DNA of 64,000 nucleotides from Spirosoma validum. Its GTDB lineage: Bacteria; Bacteroidota; Bacteroidia; Cytophagales; Spirosomataceae. Shown piece after piece: positions 17,458-26,593 of the stretch. A program made the translations under genes and the position numbers. The notes under the pieces were generated by a model, which was not told the origin of the DNA, did not search any database, and was given only the letters and a program-made list of their open reading frames with translations. The first letter of the stretch is position 1. Every line of letters starts with the position of its first letter. The stretch is from assembly GCF_014699035.1 (NCBI RefSeq), contig NZ_JACXAA010000013.1, positions 157,701 to 221,700 of the forward strand, written 5' to 3'.

Positions 17458-18322
17458 GTACCTGTGCCGTTTCGTCAGGCAACTCTTCCGGAAAGAAATG
17501 GCCACCCTTGATTGGCCATCCCTGAACGTCGTCGGCCCATTGACGCCACAAACGTAGTGGCCCACCGTCAGCTTCGTACCACGTGTCTAATGGCCCACCA
17601 GCACCCCAGAAAGCAAGCATTGGACACTGGATACGACGTCCTTGTTTCTTGTCTTCAGTATCATGTTCATAATCAAGCGTAGCAGCCGCTCTATACTCCT
17701 CGCAAATGGCATGAACGTGTGCTGGATCACGCAATGGCTCAATGTAGGCTTCTCTAATTTCGTCGGGAAAGATGGCTTTGGGCGATCCCCAATTGGTCAG
17801 GGCATTATCAACAATGGCATCAGGGGCCCCCAGAATCAGTCGTTCGGGCAGAGGTTCTGGTTGCGCGAAGAGGTTCCAGGGCCAGTAAGCATCCGCAAAT
17901 CGGCGATCGGCGCGATCCCATACGGCTGCTGTTGGTACGACATCAAGAACGGCCAGTCGCTCGATATGTCCGGGATGGTCCAGTGCCAATCGATAAGCAA
18001 CGCGCCCACCCCGGTCATGGCCGGCAACGGCAAACTGGTCATAGCCGAGCTGATCCATAACATCCACCATGTCTCGAGCCATTGCCCGCTTGCTATAAGG
18101 CGTATGCGTTGAATCTGAGAGAGGGCAACCGCTACGTCCATACCCACGCAGATCGGGACAGAGTAAGGTAAACTGGTCAGCCAGCAGGGGTTCTATATCG
18201 CGCCACATCAAATGGGTCTGTGGAAAGCCATGCAGCAACAACAGGGGAGGGCCCGTTCCACGTTTGCGGAGAAAAATAATGGTTTCACCGGTAATAAGTT
18301 CTAGTTCCTCTATTGTATTCAT
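17432..18322 (-). CDS. Alpha/beta hydrolase, haloacetate dehalogenase-like
   Basis: The 296-residue protein has HGFPQTHLMW near residue 31, the nucleophile elbow GHDRGG with Asp103 and the halide- or carboxylate-binding Arg104 beside it, and catalytic His275 in GGHFFPEE. The Asp-Arg pair and the HFFPEE ending are characteristic of fluoroacetate dehalogenases and close relatives. It would cleave a haloacid or a related ester by a covalent alkyl-enzyme. The gene begins directly where the DinB-like gene ends, so the two were one operon. True substrate is unproven. Confidence 0.85.
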   Translation of the reverse strand: MNTIEELELITGETIIFLRKRGTGPPLLLLHGFPQTHLMWRDIEPLLADQFTLLCPDLRGYGRSGCPLSDSTHTPYSKRAMARDMVDVMDQLGYDQFAVAGHDRGGRVAYRLALDHPGHIERLAVLDVVPTAAVWDRADRRFADAYWPWNLFAQPEPLPERLILGAPDAIVDNALTNWGSPKAIFPDEIREAYIEPLRDPAHVHAICEEYRAAATLDYEHDTEDKKQGRRIQCPMLAFWGAGGPLDTWYEADGGPLRLWRQWADDVQGWPIKGGHFFPEELPDETAQVLSRFFSGN

Positions 18323-18865
18323 TTAGCTGTTCCCCAGGTGCTGAATGATATTTTTCAATTGGTGAATATGCCGCTGCGTGTGGATAGCAAGAAAAGAAAG
18401 CCACTCATAGCGGGTCAACGGTCCAGTTTTAGGTAATTCGAAAGCCAGACAGATCGGCGTTAGATCATTGTGTTGGGCGTAGGAAATAAGAAGCTGAGTT
18501 TGTGTAGTTAAACGACCCAACAATTCCGCTTTCTCGAACGGGCCGTCGTCAGGTAAAATCTCCTTCGGCGATTCCATTTTGATTGAAAAATCAAGAAAAA
18601 GAGCTTTAATCCCTTCTATATTTTCATCGATGGGGCGGTTGGCTGGTTTCGTCTCACCGGTAAGAATCGGCATAATGTCGTACGCTTTGGCCAGATGGTC
18701 ACCAAGCTGAGCGGCTGTCCAGCTTCCGGCGAAAGGCACTTGATTCAGGGCTTCTTCGCTTAAGGGCGACAGTGAATTGAGTAGCTCCGAAAAGGCAGTT
18801 TTTAGCTAACTGCTTACGTTCTGGTTTTCAGGAGCGGACGATTTGTTAACGAGTTCACTATTCAT
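18323..18865 (-). pseudogene. DinB-like (metal-binding four-helix) gene with in-frame amber stop
   Basis: From the ATG at 18865 the frame gives MNSELVNKSSAPENQNVSS, then TAG at 18806-18808, and resumes in the same frame as LKTAFSELLNSLSPLSEEAL with no frameshift. The rest follows a DinB-superfamily pattern (VPFAGSWTAAQLGDHL, later LAIHTQRHIHQLKNI with the metal His residues). A single CAG-to-TAG change explains the interruption. A shorter product from the GTG at 18739 (138 residues) would lack the first helix and one metal His region. The stop codon abuts the start of the dehalogenase-like gene. Confidence 0.7.
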
Positions 18866-18933
18866 CGGTGAATCTGTTTTGTTGCCTATCAGTAGTTAGT
18901 TGATTAACTAAAACCGCTCATTATGAGTGGTAT

Positions 18934-20046
18934 CTATCGTTTGTTCAGCATTTGAACGAATGTCTGAAAATCGTTGGCCCAGATGTCCGGCGCTTCCCAG
19001 GCCGTAAAATGACCGCCTTTTTCCAGATCAGTGAAATGAATCAGGTTGACTCGGCGCTCGGCCCATTCACGCGGTAGGGGCGCATCCCAGGGGCAGTGCG
19101 CTACGCCTGCTGGAACATCACTCTTTTTAAATGGTTTCGGTTCGCTGACTGACTGGATCATATTCTCCCTGTAGATTTGCATGGACGACCCAATGGTCTG
19201 GGTGACCCAGTAAATCATGATGTTCGTTAGCAGCTCATCCTGTCCAAAGCGTTTGTCGAGTTCTTCGCCGGTCGATAGTGAACTCATCATGCTCATGATC
19301 CAGGCCGCTAAGCCAACCGGCGAATCGGTGAGCGAATAAGCCAGGGTCTGCGTTTTGGTCGACTGAATCATGTTGAAGGCACCTTCCTTCATAAACCAGT
19401 CCTGAATAAAGTCAGCGAATTCCTGCTCAGGTTTGGAAAGGCTGGCAAAATCGGTTGTCTGGTCTGGATAGCCGACATCGGTCAGATAGAGACCCCGGAG
19501 TAATTCGGGATGATTGTTTGCCAACGACATACTGATTAGCGCACCACTATCACCACCGGCCGAAATGAAGGTTTCGTACCCCAGTTCTTTGGTCATTAAG
19601 GTGGCCATCAGATTCGCAGCATTATCCGTTGTCAGCGCTGTACGTTCCGAAAAACCCATGCCGGGAATCGATGGGATTACCAGATGAAACTTGTTTGTCA
19701 GCAGCGGGATAACGTTGTGGTAGCGATAGAAGGAATCTGGCCAGCCGTGCATCAGCAAAACCGGTATGGCGTCAGGGTTGGCGCTCGGCTGATGAATGAA
19801 GTGCAACGTAACGCCGTCGACTTCAGCCGTATATTGGGGCAACGTATTTAAATAAGCTTCGTGCTGTCGCCAGTCGTATTGGTTCAGCCAATAATCGGCA
19901 AGGTTCTGCATGTAGTGCCGGCTTGTGCCGTAGCTCCAGCCAGCGCCTTCTACTTCATCAGGCCAGCGCGTGCGGGTCAGACGTTTTTGGAGATCATCCA
20001 GTACAGATTGCGGTACGTTAATGGAGAAAGGCTTGCTCTTGACCAT
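18934..20046 (-). CDS. Epoxide hydrolase (EHN-domain alpha/beta hydrolase), copy 2
   Basis: The 370-residue protein is a clear paralogue of the enzyme at 14.3-15.5 kb. It shares the start FSINVPQSVLDDLQKRL, TRWPDEVEG and HGWPDSFYR. The nucleophile is Asp166 in GGDSGA and the catalytic His is His346 in GGHFTAWE. It is cytosolic. The remaining sequence has diverged, including an insertion present only in copy 1 before the FPGFGFS/IPGMGFS turn. Two copies within 5 kb suggest a tandem duplication later separated by small hydrolase genes. Confidence 0.9.
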   Translation of the reverse strand: MVKSKPFSINVPQSVLDDLQKRLTRTRWPDEVEGAGWSYGTSRHYMQNLADYWLNQYDWRQHEAYLNTLPQYTAEVDGVTLHFIHQPSANPDAIPVLLMHGWPDSFYRYHNVIPLLTNKFHLVIPSIPGMGFSERTALTTDNAANLMATLMTKELGYETFISAGGDSGALISMSLANNHPELLRGLYLTDVGYPDQTTDFASLSKPEQEFADFIQDWFMKEGAFNMIQSTKTQTLAYSLTDSPVGLAAWIMSMMSSLSTGEELDKRFGQDELLTNIMIYWVTQTIGSSMQIYRENMIQSVSEPKPFKKSDVPAGVAHCPWDAPLPREWAERRVNLIHFTDLEKGGHFTAWEAPDIWANDFQTFVQMLNKR

Positions 20047-20139
20047 ATCTTTCTGCGTTGACTAGACGAAAGATTAACCGTCAGAACCCGTATTATGTTG
20101 GCCATCAGGCCTGCCAGGCAGTCAATCTGCGCTGAAAGT

Positions 20140-20685
20140 TCAATAAGTTAGCTGGTATTTAACCAGAATCAATCCGTTATCGTAAGGCTTTGAATCGATC
20201 AAGTGCAAGTTGACCTTCGTCTGGCTCGAACCGAACAAACGTATCCCGTCTCCCAACACGACCGGATTTAGTTTAACTGTCAGTTCGTCAATCAATTGTG
20301 CATCCAGCAGCTTACCCGCCAGTTCTCCGCCACCACACAGCCAGATTGGTTTGCCGTCTTCAGCTTTCAGTTGTTGAACAAAGTCGATTTCGTTATCACT
20401 GACTACGTCAATCAGGTCGCCAGGTTCGAAGGTAACCGAGGTAGAGAAGATGTAATTTTTTAGGTCGGGGTTGACCTGCGTGTAAGCGGGCTGACCCTTT
20501 TGCAGACCGAACGCGTAACCCCACTCATACGTTTTACGTCCCATCAGCACCGCGCCGTATGATTGGATACGTTCCAGAAAATCAGCGACAAACTCGCCTT
20601 CGGTCAAAAAGCCATCGATTGAGCCGTCGGAATGGGCAATGAAGTTATCAAACGAGGCCGCTACGTCATAAATTAGTTTTCGCAT
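20140..20685 (-). CDS. Dihydrofolate reductase-family (RibD C-terminal-like) protein, copy 2
   Basis: The 181-residue protein shows MRKLIYDVAASFDNFIAHSD, AVLMGRKTYEWGY, PIWLCGGGELAGKLL and LTVKLNPVVLGDGIRLFG. These are the NADPH-binding GGG turn and closing strands of the RibD_C fold. The substrate is unknown. It lies between the second epoxide hydrolase and the Crp/Fnr regulator, all on the minus strand, with gaps of 93 and 57 bases, so co-transcription from the regulator side is possible. Confidence 0.88.
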   Translation of the reverse strand: MRKLIYDVAASFDNFIAHSDGSIDGFLTEGEFVADFLERIQSYGAVLMGRKTYEWGYAFGLQKGQPAYTQVNPDLKNYIFSTSVTFEPGDLIDVVSDNEIDFVQQLKAEDGKPIWLCGGGELAGKLLDAQLIDELTVKLNPVVLGDGIRLFGSSQTKVNLHLIDSKPYDNGLILVKYQLTY

Positions 20686-20742
20686 GAGTAGTTAATTGGG
20701 TCTTATCTGCTCAGTCAATTAGTTTGTTATCCTATGGTCAAC

Positions 20743-21333
20743 TTAGCCCTTTGTGGCTACAAGTTGCCCCTGCCGGATTCTGGTAAGCGTTTCCCGGGAT
20801 ACGCCCAGGTAAGAGGCTACCATATGCAAGGGCACTCGCCGGAAAATGCCGGGGTGATTATTTATGAAATACTGATACTTTGCCTCCGCATTGGTGCTGA
20901 TGTTCATGAGGATCCGCTTCTGGGTGTCGCCAATATTTTTGGTGATTAACTTTTCGGAGAACGTGTTTACCTCAGGAATAGCCGTTCGCAGGCTTTCATA
21001 ATCGTCGTGTGTCCACAGCACCACCTCACTAGCTTCAATCGCGTCCATGTTCAGCTCGGAAGGGGTCCGGTTGAAATAGCTATCCGGGTCGGTCATCCAC
21101 TCATGCTCAGCGGTGAATTTCATAATATGTTCGCTACCGTCGGCGGCCACGCTGTACGTTCTGAGCAGTCCCCGCAGCACGAATATCTTATACTGGCAGA
21201 CTTCTCCCTCCTGCAATAACACCTGCCGTTTTCGCACTTTTTTCAGAGCCGACCTCGAACGAATTAACTGCATTTGCTCATCGGTGATCTCAGGTGCGTA
21301 CTGCCGAATGTATTGTGCAAAGTCGTCAAACAT
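20743..21333 (-). CDS. Crp/Fnr-family transcriptional regulator
   Basis: The 196-residue protein has a cyclic-nucleotide-binding-type beta-roll (residues 20-115, with LLQEGEVCQYKIFVLRGLLRTY) and a C-terminal helix-turn-helix, RRVPLHMVASYLGVSRETLTRIR. The beta-roll lacks the RxS phosphate-binding consensus of true Crp, as in many Bacteroidota members whose ligand is unknown. The gene is divergent from the NmrA-like/SDR pair starting at 21488 and is its most likely regulator by position. It could also control the RibD-type gene downstream. Confidence 0.88.
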   Translation of the reverse strand: MFDDFAQYIRQYAPEITDEQMQLIRSRSALKKVRKRQVLLQEGEVCQYKIFVLRGLLRTYSVAADGSEHIMKFTAEHEWMTDPDSYFNRTPSELNMDAIEASEVVLWTHDDYESLRTAIPEVNTFSEKLITKNIGDTQKRILMNISTNAEAKYQYFINNHPGIFRRVPLHMVASYLGVSRETLTRIRQGQLVATKG

Positions 21334-21411
21334 GTGAAAAAGAAGAGTATTTGTAAAGTAGAACAGAAAATAAGATAAAATGTCTTCACAAAAATGAGTT
21401 AAATGTCCTCG

Positions 21412-21440
21412 TTCTGCACCCTTACAACCCGCTAGCTTTG
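21412..21440 (+). promoter_or_regulatory. Predicted promoter of the 21.5-kb oxidoreductase pair
   Basis: TAGCTTTG at 21433-21440 fits the -7 consensus TAnnTTTG, with TTC at 21412-21414 (18-base spacer) in place of TTG. It lies 48 bases before the ATG at 21488. Confidence 0.55.
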
Positions 21441-21487
21441 TGTGATTATCAACGTAATAAAGCTCGTTGCTAAACGGTAGAAATCAC

Positions 21488-22411
21488 ATGAAGAAAGTAC
21501 TTGTTATCGGGGCATCAGGGTTTGTCGGGAGCCATCTCACCAAAGCCTTGTTGACTACTGAATATACGGTCCGTTGTCTGACACGCGACCCATCGCGAAT
21601 GCCGCACATGGCCAGCGACCAGTGTGAGATCGTACGGGGAGACGTAGCTGACCCGGCCTCCTTAAAACTGGCTCTGCACGGTATGGATGCGGTTTACATT
21701 TCCATGCACACCATTGCTCCGCAACAGGCCGGTACGGAAAAACAAAATTTTGTGGAGATCGAAAAGCGGGGCCTGCACAACGTAGTGGAAGCCTGTCTGG
21801 AAAACGGTGTTCACCGACTTATTCACATCACCTCGCTGGGTAGTTCACCCAACGAATCCAGCGAGTGGGTGCGCGGTCGTTGGGAGTCCGAGCAGTCGCT
21901 ATTGAAAAGCGGTCTCAATGTTACGATTCTCCGGCCGGGGCAAATCGTAGGCGCAGCCGGGATGGGTTTTAAAACCATGCTTTCTCAGGCGAAAGGCAGT
22001 CTGGCCATCCTTATCGGGAATGGTCAGCAAAAAACAAGAAGCATCGCCATCAACGACCTCGTTTATTACCTCGTGGGCATTCTGAACGATCCTCGCTCCT
22101 TCGGTCAGATTTATGATGTAGGCGGGGATGACGTATGGACGGCCGATCAAATGATTGACCTGATCGCCGACGTTTTAAAGAAAAAACATCCCATGAAGAT
22201 TCACCTATCCACCAGCGTATTAGCGGGGGCGGCTCCTCTGGTAGAACGGTTCATGCACATGCAAAAAGGATCTTTCAACGGTTTTCTAAGTAGCCTGAAA
22301 ACCGATATGGTCGGCAACCCGCTTCCCATCCGCGCTCTTTTACCGCAACATCCGCTTTCCTATCGCGAAGCGGTTGAACAAGTACTACGTAGTACACAGA
22401 ATCACAGCTAA
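21488..22411 (+). CDS. NmrA-like/atypical SDR NAD(P)-binding protein
   Basis: From the ATG at 21488 the product is 307 residues. It opens with the dinucleotide motif VLVIGASGFVGSHL (GxxGxxG) and continues as an atypical SDR with LTRDPSR as the likely NADPH discriminator. There is no signal peptide. Proteins of this type act as flavin- or quinone-related reductases or as redox sensors. A TTG seven codons upstream was rejected in favour of the ATG. The next SDR gene starts 28 bases downstream, so they form a pair behind the promoter at 21.4 kb. Confidence 0.85.
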   Translation: MKKVLVIGASGFVGSHLTKALLTTEYTVRCLTRDPSRMPHMASDQCEIVRGDVADPASLKLALHGMDAVYISMHTIAPQQAGTEKQNFVEIEKRGLHNVVEACLENGVHRLIHITSLGSSPNESSEWVRGRWESEQSLLKSGLNVTILRPGQIVGAAGMGFKTMLSQAKGSLAILIGNGQQKTRSIAINDLVYYLVGILNDPRSFGQIYDVGGDDVWTADQMIDLIADVLKKKHPMKIHLSTSVLAGAAPLVERFMHMQKGSFNGFLSSLKTDMVGNPLPIRALLPQHPLSYREAVEQVLRSTQNHS

Positions 22412-22438
22412 CTAAACAATTACGAAAAGAAAAATCAT

Positions 22439-23323
22439 ATGCGAATATTCGTTACGGGGGCCTCTGGGTTTATTGGCTCCGCCATTGTTCAGGAATTATT
22501 GACTGCCGGCCATCAGGTCGTTGGCCTGGCTCGTTCCGAGGAATCGGCCCAAGCGCTCACCAGGGTTGGGGCTGAAGTACTAAGAGGTAGTCTCGAAGAT
22601 CTTGATAGTTTAAAAAAAGGCGCTGCTAATGCCGATGGCGTTATTCATACAGCCTTCATCCACGACTTTTCCCAATATCTGGCCGCTGCAGAAACAGATA
22701 AGCGGGCTATCGAGGCCATTGGCTCCGTACTGACAGGTTCTGATCATCCGCTTGTTGTGACTGGTGGTATATTGGGATTACGAACCGATGGCCACTTTGC
22801 TACGGAAGACGATCCGGCTCCTGGATTCCCCCGTGCTTCGGAAGCAACAGCTATGGCGCTGGCAGAGGCAGGTGTCCATGCGTCGGTTATTCGGCTGGCT
22901 CCCTCAGTTCATGACGCTGGCGACCAGGGGTTTGTGCCTTTCATCATTAATACAGCCCGGAAGAAAGGCGTGTCGGCTTATGTGGGCGACGGTAGCAATC
23001 GCTGGCCTGCCATACACCGCCTGGATGCAGCTCATCTCTTCCGATTGGCACTAGAGAAAGGTGCCGTTGGAGCCCGGTATAATGGCATTGGTGACGAAGG
23101 TATACCTGTTCGGGAAATTGCGGAAATAATCGGCAAGCATCTAAACCTCCCTGTCGTTTCGATTGTTCCCGAAGAAGCGGCCAGTCATTTCGATTGGATG
23201 GGCCGTTTCATTACGTTCGATAGTCCGGCAACTAGTGTGAAAACCAGACAACAACTGGGTTGGGAGCCTACGAATTCCGGCCTGATTGCCGACCTGAACG
23301 TGGGGCATTACTTTGACAGCTGA
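22439..23323 (+). CDS. Atypical SDR, NAD-dependent epimerase/dehydratase-like
   Basis: The 294-residue protein starts MRIFVTGASGFIGSAIVQEL, the Rossmann GxxGxxG motif. ARSEESAQALTRVGAEVLRG is a pattern of the atypical SDR5-type group common in bacteria and fungi. VVTGGILGLRTDGHF and a late YVGDGSNRWPAIHRLDAAHLF support the same family. The canonical Tyr-x-x-x-Lys is not obvious, so the reaction is open. It is second in an operon with the NmrA-like gene. Confidence 0.87.
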   Translation: MRIFVTGASGFIGSAIVQELLTAGHQVVGLARSEESAQALTRVGAEVLRGSLEDLDSLKKGAANADGVIHTAFIHDFSQYLAAAETDKRAIEAIGSVLTGSDHPLVVTGGILGLRTDGHFATEDDPAPGFPRASEATAMALAEAGVHASVIRLAPSVHDAGDQGFVPFIINTARKKGVSAYVGDGSNRWPAIHRLDAAHLFRLALEKGAVGARYNGIGDEGIPVREIAEIIGKHLNLPVVSIVPEEAASHFDWMGRFITFDSPATSVKTRQQLGWEPTNSGLIADLNVGHYFDS

Positions 23324-23346
23324 TCAGTGTTGATGCTTTACAATCC

Positions 23347-23389
23347 GTGACCAAGCCAGAAGGCATGCTATTACTACAGACTTGGTCAC
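23347..23389. terminator. Bidirectional hairpin between convergent genes
   Basis: GTGACCAAG (23347-23355) pairs with CTTGGTCAC (23381-23389) across 25 bases, between the SDR stop and the stop of the convergent molybdoenzyme gene. Long loop, no T run. Confidence 0.45.
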
Positions 23390-23410
23390 GTTCTATTTCC
23401 CCGCTTGCTT

Positions 23411-25537
23411 TTACAACACCTTATCCGGTGTAATTGGCAAGTCCCGAACCCGTTTGCCAGTGGCATTAAAAACAGCGTTGGCAACGGCGGCTGCTACCGC
23501 CACAATACCTACTTCGCCAATACCTTTGACACCCAACGAATTGACATGCTCGTCTTTCTCGTTGATAAAAATAGCGTCCAGATTACCGATATCCAGGTTA
23601 GACGGTACGTGGTAATCGGCGAAGGAGCGGGTAACGAAATTGCCCCAGCGCGGATCAACCACCGATTCTTCCGTTAGCGCCATACCGATCCCCCAGACGT
23701 TGCCGCCGATGATCTGCGAACGGGCGGTTTTCGGGTTCAGAATCTGACCGGCGCCAGTCACCGCCAGAAATCGATTCACGCGAATCATACCCGTCGATTT
23801 ATTGACTGCTACTTCCGCAAAATTGGCGTTGAAGCTGTGGGCTGAATACTCCTCGGCACTTTCGGGCGCTTTGGAATCGACCCGCGTCTGATACTCGGTC
23901 AGTTTCTCGGAACGCATTAACTGCGCGGCTGTTGGACGGGCGAAAAACTGCTTGCCCGATTTGGCGACCAGCTCATCCGTAATTTTCTGGCAGGCATCGT
24001 TCACGGCATTGGCGTAACTGGCTGCACCCACCGAACCCACCGCACCGGCAGCCGGAGGCAGATCAGAATCGCCAATTTTCATGTTAATCTGTTGAATCGA
24101 CAACCCAAGCGCATCGGCGGCTGTTTGCGTCAGGATGGTATACGTACCCGTGCCCAAATCCGCAGCGGCCAGTTCAACCGTGGCCGTTACGTTATCGCCG
24201 GTACGTTTCAGTTTCACCAGGGCCGAAGTTGGGCGCTGATGAGCGGGATACGTACCCGCTGAGACGCCGTAGCCGATCCAGTAGTTGCCCTGTGAATTCT
24301 GACGCGGTTCGGGTTTGCGCTTGTCCCAACCAAAGGCTTTGGCTCCTTCCCGCAGGCACTGTACCGTCGTCCGCGATGACCAGGGCTTGCCATTGGATGG
24401 ATCGCGTTCGGGCTCGTTCTTAATCCGAAGCTCAATCGGGTCCATTTTCAGCTTGTACGCCAACTCATCCATCGCCGATTCGAGGGCAAAACTGCCAGTC
24501 GATTTGCCAGGACCGCGTGTGTAGGTCGGCAGAATCAGGTTCATGGGCACCACCCGATACGTAATGAGCGAGTTAGGCGTCTCGTACATAATTTTCGAGC
24601 AGTCGCCACAGGGTTCAACAAATTCGTCGTTGATGGCGCAGTGGGTTACGATTTCGTGCGCCAGCGCCGTCAGCTTACCATCGGCGGTTGCAGCCAGACT
24701 TATTTTCTGTCGATTATGTTGCCGCATCCCCACCGAATTGACCATCTGCTGGCGAGTTAAAGCGAGCTTAACCGGTCGGTTCACCTGTTTGGCCGCTACA
24801 GCCGTCAGCGCCAGATTCGCCCATTGTCCACCTTTTGAGCCGAAACCACCCCCGATGTAAGGCGACACGATACGTACCTGCTCCGGTTTCAGATTCAACG
24901 TAGCAGCCGCAGCACTTTGCGCGCCGTTTACAATCTGCGCACTGCTATATAAGGTCACTTTATCGCCATCCCATTCGGCAATGGCAGCGTGGGGTTCCAG
25001 CGGATGGTGGTGTTCGATAGGTGTTTCATACACCTCCTCCACTTTAATCGTAGCCTGACTGAGTGCCGCTTTTGCATCACCCCGTTCAGCGTCCGCTTTC
25101 TCTTTGTCCTTCGGCAGCCGAGCCTGATCAGCAACTTTATCGAAATTGACTTTAGGTTCTTTTTTGTCGTACGTAACGCTGACGAGCCGCGATGCGTAAC
25201 GAGCCTGCTCGAAGGTTTCAGCTACCACAATGCCAATATTTTGCCCAAAGAAATCAACTTCTGGACTTTGCAGCAAAGCGCCCCCGCGAAGGCCACCTTT
25301 GACGTTTAATTTCAGTACATTTTTGTGGGTAATAACCGCCAGCACGCCAGGTGCTTTCTCAGCAGCAGCGGTATTGATGTCCTGAATCGTTCCGGCGGCA
25401 ATGGTGCTTTTAAACAGAATGGCATACGCCGGGTTCTTCACCGGATGATCCATCGAATAAGGCGCTTTGCCGGTTACCTTAGCAATCCCGTCGATTCGGC
25501 TGATCGGGGTGCCTACTACTTTATCTTTCTCCTTCAT
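23411..25537 (-). CDS. paoC: Aldehyde oxidoreductase, molybdenum-binding large subunit (PaoC/YagR-like)
   Basis: The 708-residue protein belongs to the xanthine oxidase family large subunits and is close in length to E. coli PaoC (about 730). It shows GTPISRIDGIAKVTGKAPYS at the start, PYIGGGFGSKGGQW for the pterin site, and GVKGIGEVGIVA near the C-terminus carrying the catalytic Glu. It holds the molybdenum cofactor and oxidises aldehydes to acids. Together with the two upstream subunits (gap 28 bases) it makes a heterotrimeric periplasmic enzyme like PaoABC. No MoCo maturation chaperone lies nearby. Aromatic aldehydes are the likely substrates by analogy. Confidence 0.9.
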   Translation of the reverse strand: MKEKDKVVGTPISRIDGIAKVTGKAPYSMDHPVKNPAYAILFKSTIAAGTIQDINTAAAEKAPGVLAVITHKNVLKLNVKGGLRGGALLQSPEVDFFGQNIGIVVAETFEQARYASRLVSVTYDKKEPKVNFDKVADQARLPKDKEKADAERGDAKAALSQATIKVEEVYETPIEHHHPLEPHAAIAEWDGDKVTLYSSAQIVNGAQSAAAATLNLKPEQVRIVSPYIGGGFGSKGGQWANLALTAVAAKQVNRPVKLALTRQQMVNSVGMRQHNRQKISLAATADGKLTALAHEIVTHCAINDEFVEPCGDCSKIMYETPNSLITYRVVPMNLILPTYTRGPGKSTGSFALESAMDELAYKLKMDPIELRIKNEPERDPSNGKPWSSRTTVQCLREGAKAFGWDKRKPEPRQNSQGNYWIGYGVSAGTYPAHQRPTSALVKLKRTGDNVTATVELAAADLGTGTYTILTQTAADALGLSIQQINMKIGDSDLPPAAGAVGSVGAASYANAVNDACQKITDELVAKSGKQFFARPTAAQLMRSEKLTEYQTRVDSKAPESAEEYSAHSFNANFAEVAVNKSTGMIRVNRFLAVTGAGQILNPKTARSQIIGGNVWGIGMALTEESVVDPRWGNFVTRSFADYHVPSNLDIGNLDAIFINEKDEHVNSLGVKGIGEVGIVAVAAAVANAVFNATGKRVRDLPITPDKVL

Positions 25538-25565
25538 AGGATTTAGAATTCTTTCAGGTGGTTTC

Positions 25566-26573
25566 TCAGGCTTTGCCGCCGTTCATGGCCATTTGCAATG
25601 CCAGCACGATGCTTCGATTGCCCAGTTCTACTTTAAACGCGTTGTGTTCCAGCGGCTTGGCGTCGGCCATCTCGGCGCTGGCGGCCAGTTTGAAGTTAGC
25701 TTCCGTGGCTTCTTTACCAACTAACAGTTGCTCGGCTTTCAGTGCCCGCCAGGGTTTATGAGCTACACCGCCCATCGCGATACGTGCCTGTACGATTTTG
25801 TTACCCGATGTTTCCAAAGCCGCTGCGACCGATACCAGCGCAAAGGCATAGGAAGCCCGGTCACGTACTTTAACGTAGTACGATTTATCCGCAAAGTTGT
25901 TCCTGGGCAATTCGATGGACGTAATCAGTTCACCGTGCGTCAGGATCGTATCTTTTTCGGGTTGATCGCCCGGCAATCGGTGAAAATCGGCCATGGAAAT
26001 GCTACGTTCCTGCCCACTGGCATTCCGAACGTTGACGACCGCATCCAGTGCCGCCAGCGCGATAGCCATATCCGATGGGTAAACCGCTACACATTTTTCT
26101 GACCAGCCAAAGATGGCGTGCATTCGATTGATGCCTTCTTTGGCCCCACAGCCTGTTCCTGGCTCGCGTTTGTTGCAGGGCATAGCCACCTCATAGAAGT
26201 ATGGGCAGCGGGTCCGTTGCAGCAGGTTACCGCCATTGGTCGCCATATTCCGAATCTGCCCCGATGCGCCAGCCAGAATCGCCTGCGTCAAGAGCGGATA
26301 GTTTTGGCGAATCAGTGGATGATTGGCGGCATCGGTATTTTTGCCGAGCCCACCGATTGAAATACCACCTTTATTGGTTCCGGACGATATGGTTTTTATA
26401 TCGCTTAGCCCCAGTTCGGAAATGTCGATTAGCGTACTGGGCCGCTCGACGTCTTCCTTCATCAGATCCAGCAAATTGGTACCCCCAGCCAGGAATTTGG
26501 CGTTTGGATTCCCGGTCAGTAGTTTACTGGCAGACGTAGCGTCTTTAGCCCGAGTGTAGGTGAAAGGTCTCAT
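25566..26573 (-). CDS. paoB: Aldehyde oxidoreductase, FAD-binding middle subunit (PaoB/YagS-like)
   Basis: The 335-residue protein begins MRPFTYTRAKDATSASKLL and has AGGTNLLDLMKEDVERP, the FAD pyrophosphate loop of xanthine oxidase medium subunits. RTRCPYFYEVAMPCNKREPG contains Cys residues that, in E. coli PaoB, bind an extra iron-sulfur cluster. It passes electrons from the molybdenum and Fe-S subunits to an acceptor. It lies 20 bases after the Fe-S subunit gene and 28 bases before the large subunit gene, in the usual order. Confidence 0.9.
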   Translation of the reverse strand: MRPFTYTRAKDATSASKLLTGNPNAKFLAGGTNLLDLMKEDVERPSTLIDISELGLSDIKTISSGTNKGGISIGGLGKNTDAANHPLIRQNYPLLTQAILAGASGQIRNMATNGGNLLQRTRCPYFYEVAMPCNKREPGTGCGAKEGINRMHAIFGWSEKCVAVYPSDMAIALAALDAVVNVRNASGQERSISMADFHRLPGDQPEKDTILTHGELITSIELPRNNFADKSYYVKVRDRASYAFALVSVAAALETSGNKIVQARIAMGGVAHKPWRALKAEQLLVGKEATEANFKLAASAEMADAKPLEHNAFKVELGNRSIVLALQMAMNGGKA

Positions 26574-26593
26574 CGGATACGATTGAAAAAAGA

